This document shows positions 6,101 to 10,000 of a DNA stretch of 10,000 nucleotides, one piece after another. The position numbers were made by a program, and so were the translations under genes. How positions within the stretch are numbered: position 1 is the first letter of the stretch; every line of letters starts with the position of its first letter. The stretch lies in the NCBI GenBank assembly GCA_009663005.1, contig VIGQ01000805.1, positions 10,001 through 20,000 of the forward strand, given 5' to 3'. Source of the stretch: Actinidia chinensis (lineage: Eukaryota; Streptophyta; Magnoliopsida; Ericales; Actinidiaceae). The notes beneath the pieces are model-generated. The model was not told the DNA's origin. It saw only the letters and a list, made by a program, of their open reading frames with translations, and made no database searches.

Positions 6101-8540
6101 AAGCATACACTACAATTTAAGAAACTCAACACTATATTCAAAAACAATTCTAATACATAAAAAACTGTCAAGCCAATTCAAACAAGAGAAAAGAAGTCAC
6201 AAAATTTGTTTGTAATCTACCGAATCTGCAGCTGCTTTGCAAGGTCACGTGATCTCCCCATTCACCACTCCTGATAATCAATTGGAAGGCAGAAAATAAC
6301 AACTATAATTGCAAATAAGGTAAGAAACTTGAATTGGAAAGAAAGCGAGGTTTTAAACATACTCGGACATCTTCTTCAATATTCACCATATTCCTGGGAA
6401 ACAATCCCTCGTACAAGTCTCGGTGCGACTTAAGCTGCCGATGTTCCACCACCATATAGACGCATATTAGGATCCGATAACCTCACTATTATAGTACATA
6501 TTCAACAGTTCATTAACAAAGTACTTTCTTGGATAACCACCCTGATTAACAACTTCTTGTCTACAAATTGGTGGTGCCTGGTGTCCGTAGAATTGATCTG
6601 ATAAAAGCTCGAAACTGAAGGGTGTAAAAAATATGGGGTTACTATAGCTACATTGAAAGAGAAAAATCCAAAGCCATTAACATGAGAAGAAGGCAATATT
6701 TCCAACGATTAGATTAATTAAGGCAGAAGAATTATATTATATGTCTACTTGAGGACCTATACATCCAAAAGCATAGAATACTCAAATATGGTGCTAAACC
6801 TTGATATAATCAATAAATCCATTAACCCGTATTAGACTAGTTCTGGATATCATGGACGATTCAGATAAAAGTGAGGTCCTCTATGATGTAAGATCATAGG
6901 TTGATATTTTTACTAGTGCATAAGAATAGTAGACATAAACCTGCAGCACAGCCTGAAAAAATAGTTTTTTTCCCTCTTGTATTTATTAATTTATTTATCT
7001 TGAGATAGGGTTGTTTCATGTTGAAGAAAAAATTATACTTGTTCTTTTTTCATTTTCCGGTTACAACAGAAAGAACCAAACCACAGTGAATTGCTGCTCA
7101 ATGGACTAGTTACTGCATTAATTATTTGAGGCCAAATAATTAGAGGTTCATAACTGTTAAGTTATTAATATAGTTTTCAAGGGCATTTTTTACTTAGAAC
7201 TCCTTGATCTAAATAATAGTTACGAGGAAGAGACTCCCTAATCATTCTCTTCTCTATTTTCGCATAAACCCATCTCTTTCCTCTTCTTTCTTATTCTTCT
7301 CTCTCACCAGGAAATCTAACTCTTAACAATGCAATTTAACATGATTAATCTGACACTCATCCACTACGCTTGCTGGGACGGGCACAGGTCTTATAGGGAG
7401 GGACTGGGGGTAGCAAAATAAAGCCATAATGCAATCTGGTTACCAGGATGGTCATAAGAAGAAAAAGAAAATACCCTGCCCCAAGTTTAAATATGAATGC
7501 CTAAATATCCCCCCCCATATCATGTTTAAATTCTGAATACCTTAAACATCTTCGAGGCATGATGTCAAATTGATCAAATTCTGTTGTTCATTTCCCTGCA
7601 CAAACAGAGGAAAATTTGAAGTTAGCCTCTAGAACAGGGGGAAGGAGTAAAAAAAGAATTAACTTCATATCCGAAAGGGGTTGGATGAAAGCCGAAAAAA
7701 TAACCTGACAATTACCATCTCTTGAACCTTTGCTCAACCAAGATCGTATAATTTCAATCTGCAAATCATAATGGAATTCAAAGTCAACATGTAGTCATAC
7801 TAGCAAATAGCATGTTGCCAGAGAAAGGAAAACACTCAGTGATCCAAAAAGCCCCAAATCAAACACTACATATCCAAAACAAAGGAAACATAGCATAAAT
7901 CCCAGAAACCGTTGTGAAGTGAAAGGACGTAATATCCCCTTTGCGATACAGTAACTTCTAATACAGAATTAACTACCAACGAATAGATTTAAGTATTGAA
8001 GGGACCAAACCTTATTTTTCTCATGCGCTTGATATCTTGTACACAAAACAATAATGAGACAATGCTAACGTAATACGAAGCAGAACAGAAGAGGAGTAAG
8101 TTGGCAGTATGGTATAATGGGTAAGAGTTCCACAATATAGGAATCTTGATTATAAAACATCTCATAAGTGTTTGAGTCATGCAAAAATACTGTCATCATC
8201 TTCCAGGACCGGATAAAAAATATATTGGAAGTTCTAATTGTCGGGGCACCACTATCCTATCTTTCAAAACATTGGCTTTGAAGAAGCAAATAAACCATTT
8301 TAAAGGTTCTATATAGTGTAGGCAACAATTTCAAAACATCGCCCAAGTGTTTAGAAGCCAATAAATCAATTCAAATTTCCATAAATTTGCCTACCACCTC
8401 GTGGGAAATGTATAGCTCGAAACAAATTCATAGTTTTAAAAAAAGTAAAAGGCATACTAAGAAATACCTATCCAAAGCCTTTGATGATCAGAAGTTGATT
8501 CATCAGTTGAGTATATCACCATTAATTCTAGGAACATGGG
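74..8540 (-). CDS. OTU-domain ubiquitin thioesterase gene, 3' part, eight exons (5' exons missing)
   Basis: OTU proteins are papain-like cysteine proteases that remove ubiquitin from substrates or cut ubiquitin chains. Plant members of this type are generally soluble. Seen here in order: HVPRINGDI and STDESTSDHQRL (linker before the OTU fold), LYDLVEQKV and GDGNCQ (catalytic Asp and Cys), FRALSDQFY, RQEVVNQ, LKSHRDLYEG, SGEWGDHVTLQ, YGVKIFV, SFKDTC, IEIFPKFQKS, VICLSFWAE, VHYNSIYPQG (catalytic His) and a tail ending WWPFGSKH. The blocks follow the family order, and exon phases close once single-base indels are discounted. All seven introns have GT at the donor and AG at the acceptor. Exons 1 to 7 carry about 25 indels, so the sequence as given does not translate. 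I favour sequencing error over a pseudogene. The start codon and N-terminal exons lie beyond the window. Family assignment is firm; the exact paralogue is not determined. Confidence 0.9.
136..375 (-). other. Intron between exons 7 and 8
   Basis: This is a 240-nt intron, rich in T on the minus strand near the acceptor, with an 11- to 12-base homopolymer at about 296-307. No gene or repeat is seen in it. Confidence 0.75.
376..430 (-). CDS. OTU gene exon 7: catalytic His block (WAEVHYNSIYPQG)
   Basis: The acceptor is GGCCTTTGCAG (441-431) and the donor is GTGGTG (375-370), a weak but acceptable donor. The exon reads VICLSFWAE, VHYNSIY and PQG in slipped frames. The His of VHYNSIY is the third catalytic residue of OTU proteases. 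Missing relative to the family frame are an A (TTGAGC read as TTGGC), a G (GAGGTG read as GAGTG) and a C (TATCCT read as TATCT). There is one extra A before the donor. With these discounted the exon is 57 nt and links in phase to exons 6 and 8. Confidence 0.9.
1167..1400. mobile_element. Stowaway-like MITE (Tc1/mariner type), about 234 bp
   Basis: The right end reads GACTAACAACAGGACAGGGAG followed by TA, shown here within the 1380-1402 stretch. Inverted, it reads CTCCCTGTCC..TTGTTAGT. The left end reads CTCCCCCCTCTTTTGTTAGT. The two match as imperfect terminal inverted repeats, and they resemble the CTCCCTCCGTCCC terminus known from plant Stowaway MITEs. Length, AT-rich core and a TA at the right border all fit; the left border TA is not intact (CA). 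No transposase is encoded, as usual for MITEs. Confidence 0.72.
1735..1758. repeat. Perfect 24-bp palindrome
   Basis: The arm GCATTTTGTTTT is followed immediately by its exact reverse complement AAAACAAAATGC. The symmetry stops at the flanking bases. It could be a remnant of a small inverted-repeat element, or chance in AT-rich DNA. Confidence 0.9.
2159..2238 (-). CDS. OTU gene exon 6: YGVKIFV...SFKDTC...IEIFPKFQKS block
   Basis: The acceptor is GCGTTGCAG (2247-2239) and the donor is GTAAGAAC (2158-2151), close to the ideal plant donor. The exon encodes YGVKIF, then V-x-x-SFKDTC, then IEIFPKFQKSIR, which is the central strand region of the OTU fold. About five bases are missing, mostly from T, A and C runs. 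With them the exon is 28 codons plus one base, which fits the two leading bases of exon 7. It is separated from exon 5 by a 4-kb intron full of repeats. Confidence 0.88.
3160..3840. mobile_element. Candidate non-autonomous DNA transposon (hAT-like)
   Basis: The left side starts AGGCTGTTTAGCAAGTATTC, like the AGGCTGTTTGG termini of many plant hAT-type MITEs. It continues with GGTTGTGGTTGCG and TGTAACAGGCGTATGTAAC (about 3235-3254). The reverse complement of the right side contains ATGTAACAAGTCGTTATGTA and GGCTGCAACCGTTG in mirrored order. The ends are therefore imperfect inverted repeats. Exact termini and target duplication were not found, so the borders are approximate. Confidence 0.4.
4170..4382 (-). 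repeat. LTR copy R1 (3' LTR of the minus-strand element)
   Basis: It reads GAAAATTAGAAATAAAGGGA, then a TTATCATTCCATAGAAT unit that is repeated once in slightly altered form (4206-4252). An (AAAAT)n run lies at about 4281-4303, and the copy ends CTAGGCTATTTCCCACA. On the minus strand it begins TGTGGGAAAT, directly after the purine tract. Confidence 0.68.
4383..4396 (-). other. Polypurine tract of the copia-type element
   Basis: The plus strand CTCTCCTCAAACTGG reads CCAGTTTGAGGAGAG on the minus strand, followed at once by TGTGGG. This is the typical copia 3' end layout (GAGGGGGAG then TGTTGG). Confidence 0.6.
4653..4805. repeat. Two diverged tandem units of about 76-78 bp
   Basis: The first unit has ATAAAGACCCTAACGGGCAA, then AAATATCGACGGCA. 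The second has ATAAAGGCCCAACGGGCAGA, then GATATTGAACGGCA, at the same spacing. They lie in the untranslated inner part of the LTR element, where such tandem units are common. Confidence 0.5.
5075..5086 (-). other. Primer binding site copy 1 (tRNA-iMet type, imperfect)
   Basis: ACTCTGATACAA on the plus strand resembles GCTCTGATACCA, the complement of the copia primer site TGGTATCAGAGC. One C is missing and the first base differs. It abuts LTR copy R2. Confidence 0.6.
5088..5298 (-). repeat. LTR copy R2 (middle copy)
   Basis: It starts AGAAAATTAGAATAAAGGAG and shares the TTATCATTCCATAGAATACT core with R1. It ends at about AATAACA, which reads TGTTATT on the minus strand. The right end is approximate because CCTAGGATAT-like units are rearranged there. 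Confidence 0.6.
5299..5388 (-). repeat. Second copy of the leader region with primer binding site
   Basis: GGCTGCCGCGG..GGAAGGAGGCCTGACCAAGAGCAATGT here parallels CGCTGCCGCGG..GAGGAGGCTGACCAAGAGCAATGT at about 5035-5074, quoted in short parts. GCTTGATACCA at 5377-5387 is the primer-site complement lacking one C. This short leader between two LTRs shows a tandem LTR-leader-LTR arrangement. Confidence 0.62.
5389..5580 (-). repeat. LTR copy R3 (5' LTR of the minus-strand element)
   Basis: It starts GCGGAAATTAGAATAAAGGA and keeps the TTATTATCATTCCATTAG core. It ends CCTTAGAAATTTCCAACA, which reads TGTTGGAAATTTC on the minus strand, a typical copia LTR start. Confidence 0.68.
6221..6269 (-). CDS. 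OTU gene exon 5: SGEWGDHVTLQAAADS block
   Basis: The acceptor is GATTATCAG (6279-6271) and the donor is GTAGAT (6220-6215). The exon reads SGEWGDHVTLQ, the strongest signature of the plant OTU family. One extra A in a CAAA run follows, and then AAADS. One G at 6270 between the acceptor AG and the AGT codon is also surplus if phase is to close. After discounting these, the exon is exactly 16 codons. The preceding intron is 92 nt. Confidence 0.92.
6270..6541 (-). other. Two short introns around exon 4
   Basis: The introns at 6271-6362 (92 nt) and 6435-6540 (106 nt) have the usual size of compact plant introns and are AT-rich with GT-AG borders. They flank exon 4 and hold nothing else. Confidence 0.8.
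6363..6434 (-). CDS. OTU gene exon 4: LKSHRDLYEG...VPMEYGEYLKKM block
   Basis: The acceptor is CATCGGCAG (6443-6435) and the donor is GTATGT (6362-6357). The first ten codons are undamaged and give LKSHRDLYEG. The rest matches the family stretch VPMEYGEYLKKMSR only with about four missing bases and one extra T. The unshifted frame runs open as LFPRNMVNIEEDVR, which is a frame artefact. The upstream intron is only about 106 nt. Confidence 0.87.
6542..6614 (-). CDS. OTU gene exon 3: FRALSDQFY block
   Basis: The acceptor is ACACCCTTCAG (6625-6615) and the exon starts in phase 0 with TTTCGAGCT. It reads FRA, then LSDQFY, then RTP..HHQF and RQEVVNQ, in frames separated by indels: one extra T (6603-6606) and single missing bases near 6587, 6578 and 6562. 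This follows GDGNCQ directly in the family and forms the helix after the catalytic Cys. The last codon, CAG, is followed by GGTGG, so the donor GTGG is preceded by one surplus G at 6541. Phase closes only if that G is not exonic. Confidence 0.88.
6615..7704 (-). other. Intron between exons 2 and 3 (about 1.1 kb)
   Basis: The intron is AT-rich. It contains a pyrimidine-rich stretch on the plus strand at about 7240-7313 (CTCTTCTCT- and CTTTCTTATTC-type runs). No repeat family or coding sequence was recognised. Confidence 0.75.
7705..7758 (-). CDS. OTU gene exon 2: catalytic Asp/Cys motif GDGNCQ
   Basis: The acceptor is ATGATTTGCAG (7769-7759) and the donor is GTTATT (7704-7699). One base completes the Arg codon from exon 1. 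The exon then encodes LKLYDLVEQKVQGDGNCQ, read across three small frame slips. GDGNC is the OTU catalytic loop: Asp and the nucleophilic Cys. Relative to the family frame there is one extra G (7738-7739), one missing A (7729-7731) and one missing G (near 7721). A continuous frame starting IEIIRSWLSKG is open here but is an artefact of the slips and hits a stop in the next exon. Confidence 0.9.
7759..8467 (-). other. Intron between exons 1 and 2 (about 0.7 kb)
   Basis: This AT-rich sequence has no recognised element. A short tRNA A-box-like string (TGGTATAATGG, 8109-8119) is present without a matching B box. Confidence 0.72.
8468..8540 (-). CDS. OTU gene exon 1 in window: HVPRING...DHQRL linker
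   Basis: The acceptor is TTTATCCAG (8549-8541) and the donor is GTATTTC (8467-8461). After two bases completing an upstream codon, the exon reads HVPRINGDI in one frame, STDESTSDHQRL in another and DR in the third. This matches the family stretch just before the OTU core (IPHVPRINGEIPSIDEATSDHQRLLDR in type, shown here in pieces). Two bases are missing near 8510 and one T near 8474-8476. The open frame that starts at the first base is therefore a shadow. The exon ends in phase 2, which fits the single leading base of the next exon. Confidence 0.87.
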
Positions 8541-8954
8541 CTGGATAAATCAAAAACAAATACTTTAGATAAATGAAGTCTAATAATATTCGTTAACTGT
8601 ACCCAATCTCAAACACTACCAATTTGTAGATCGGAACAAATTGGATATAATCAAATAAAATTCAGATATTAGAAAATAGATTGGTAGCTTTATGTTATAT
8701 ACAAAAAATACCGATGCAAAAGCACACTGAAGATAGAGTTGCTATCAATATTTGAAAATCGAACCAGTGAACGAACCGGAAAAGGGACCGGTTGGACATG
8801 TCACTGGTTCTACTGTCGGGTTTTTTTAAAACAGAGAATCGAACTGTGGTATCATAATATATTTAAATTTGTATATAAGAAAAAAAATAATTAAAATCAA
8901 CTTTATAACTAAATATAAAATATTATGTGTGTACATTAATTATTTTGACATATT
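8541..8954. other. AT-rich stretch upstream of exon 1, probably intron
   Basis: It starts with the exon 1 acceptor on the minus strand. It contains the ACCGGTT-type repeat (8755-8830), followed by very AT-rich sequence to about 8954. I found no exon encoding the expected upstream part of the OTU protein. Confidence 0.6.
8755..8830. repeat. ACCGGTT-type repeat with 10-bp inverted arms
   Basis: GAACCAGTGA (8761-8770) is the exact reverse complement of TCACTGGTTC (8801-8810). Between them lie AACCGG and ACCGGTT motifs, and after them GTCGGGTTTTTT and AAAAC. Similar ACCGGTT-rich repeats ending in GGGTTTTTAAAAC are scattered through angiosperm genomes and are often assigned to hAT-like MITEs. That assignment is from memory and was not checked. 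Confidence 0.5.
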
Positions 8955-10000
8955 AATATTGCGTGGGGTGAACTTTGAAAGGGGAGAAATCTGGCGATTC
9001 ATTTCGGAGAGAGCGTCATCGGCATAACCAATCGCCTAATCTCAACTTTTACGCGATCCCCCACAAAATAGATTCGTTTGAATTGAAAATGGAGTCGCCA
9101 CGTAGTTTTAACAAACTAAGAAATGACTTTTCGTTTTGAAAGTCGAGATTGGGATTTGGGAGTTAAGCTACAAAAGGGGAAGGGGGTTAGGCACCCCCTT
9201 TCGCTTAGTCAAAGGACCCACCTCCACTAGCACTTTGAGGGATTTCTTTTTAACTTGGTTGGATTAGTCTTAATAGTTTATAACCTTCATTAACGTGAAA
9301 AAATAATAATCCTTCGCAATTAATTTCATACTTTTTCAAAGAACATTCTAACCCAACTTTATTTTTGAAAGTAAAGGGGGGGGGAAAATAAAGAATGAGA
9401 AAAGAAGCAGAACAATAGCTGAAACTAGGTTTTGCAAAGAGAAAAAACATAAGAAAATATTAAAGGGAAGTTGAAAAGACGTAACACAGAGAGGACCACC
9501 ACTCTTTCCTAAAAGAACCGACGACGCTACTTTAAAGGCTAAATGGGGCTAGAAGCCTTTAAAATCGACGTTTAAAAGAACTTTCAAGCATTAACAGAAA
9601 CTAATGGTTATTTTGAAAAAAAAAACTATTTTGAAAGGGTTTAGATAAAAAGAAAGAAATTCTTTAATTCTTTAAAATAAAGGGACAATTAGAGGCAAAT
9701 ATGGAAAGGTAATGGTGGTTTAGAAAATAGGATTTAAATAATGAATATGCGTATTTATAACATCAACACAGTACTATACGTCCTTGGAGATTGCTTGGGG
9801 TCCAAGCTCATCACAAAAATTGGATGTCGTGTTACAAAAGTGGCGGCCACGCCTTTGAAACAACGACCGTTAGTTGGGAAACTCCAAAATGGCGGTATCC
9901 CTGTCTAGCGATCTCAACTCCCGTTTTCCCTCAAGTCGAAAACGCGCGTTTGCCGTAATGTTTTGAAAATCATGCATTAAGTCCTTGAAATTCTTAATTA
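8955..10000 (+). mobile_element. Dispersed plant repeat, probable LTR retrotransposon fragment
   Basis: The segment contains ATGGAGTCGCCACGTAGTTT (9089-9108), CTCAACTTTTACGCGATCCC (9041-9060) and GGGGGTTAGGCACCCCC (9182-9198). GGAGTCGCCAC followed by GGGAAGG..TTAGGCACCCC is a conserved signature of a very common plant repeat, which I associate with LTRs of Ty3-gypsy elements. The family link is not verified. The last motif forms a hairpin with 8-bp arms (9180-9187 and 9193-9200) and a 5-nt loop. From 9250 on the sequence is purine-rich with no coding signal, and it becomes less AT-rich at 9840-9960. The orientation follows the usual way this motif is written. The left border is approximate and the right end leaves the window. 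Confidence 0.55.

Larger units (their letters stand above)
2239..6220 (-). other. 4-kb repeat-bearing intron between exons 5 and 6
   Basis: This is the largest intron of the gene model. It holds a candidate hAT-like MITE (about 3160-3840) and a copia-type/TRIM-like element (4170-5580). The stretches 2239-3150, 3850-4160 and 5590-6220 show no gene, only AT-rich sequence and chance ORFs. Confidence 0.75.

Noticed and set aside
6502..6705. 67-codon minus-strand ORF
   Set aside because: It crosses the exon 3 acceptor and reads a wrong frame; the true exon 3 frame gives FRALSDQFY-type sequence.
6941..6952. 12-base micro-exon between TTTTTCAG and GTTTATG on the minus strand
   Set aside because: Exons 2 and 3 already join in phase at GDGNCQ-FRALS, so no residue is missing there.
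7989..8013. 25-base micro-exon on the minus strand ending before GTTTGG
   Set aside because: Exons 1 and 2 join in phase through a single Arg codon, leaving no room for it.
8105..8170. tRNA or SINE based on the A-box-like TGGTATAATGG
   Set aside because: There is no B box at the right distance, no cloverleaf and no 3' tail.
74..8540. Processed (retrotransposed) pseudogene
   Set aside because: Seven introns with GT-AG borders are present, so the copy did not arise from mRNA.

Overview
The window is plant nuclear DNA, most likely from a eudicot. It is AT-rich, has long introns with GT-AG borders, and carries plant-type repeats: a Stowaway-like MITE, a hAT-like element, a small Ty1-copia-type LTR element, and a widely dispersed plant repeat containing GGAGTCGCCAC. 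No bacterial or viral gene, rRNA, tRNA or CRISPR array is visible. The species cannot be named from this sequence.

There is one recognisable gene. It lies on the minus strand and encodes an OTU-domain ubiquitin thioesterase (deubiquitinating cysteine protease) of the plant OTU9/OTU10/OTU12-like type. No long ORF shows it; it emerges only when short exons are read one by one. Eight exons were found, from 8540 down to a stop codon at 74-76: 8540-8468, 7758-7705, 6614-6542, 6434-6363, 6269-6221, 2238-2159, 430-376 and 135-74. They contain the catalytic Asp/Cys motif (GDGNC), the SGEWGDHVTLQ block, the catalytic His block (VHYNSIY) and the C-terminus. The N-terminal exons are not in the window and should lie beyond position 10000.

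The odd point is that every exon except the last carries single-base insertions and deletions. I count about 20 missing and 5 extra bases in about 518 exonic bases, mostly in homopolymer runs, plus two extra G's at splice borders. Yet there are few apparent substitutions, all splice sites are intact, and once the indels are discounted all intron phases close. This looks more like uncorrected long-read sequence than a decayed gene, although a young pseudogene cannot be excluded.

Layout by region. 1-73 is 3' UTR or flank. 74-430 holds the last two exons. 431-2158 is an intron with a Stowaway-like MITE (about 1167-1400) and a perfect 24-bp palindrome (1735-1758). 2239-6220 is a 4-kb intron with a hAT-like candidate (about 3160-3840) and a three-LTR copia-type/TRIM-like element in minus orientation (4170-5580). 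6221-8540 holds six exons with introns. 8541-8954 is AT-rich with an ACCGGTT-type repeat. About 8955-10000 is dispersed plant repeat, probably part of an LTR retrotransposon, in the upstream intron or 5' flank. I see no sign of a previously undescribed system.
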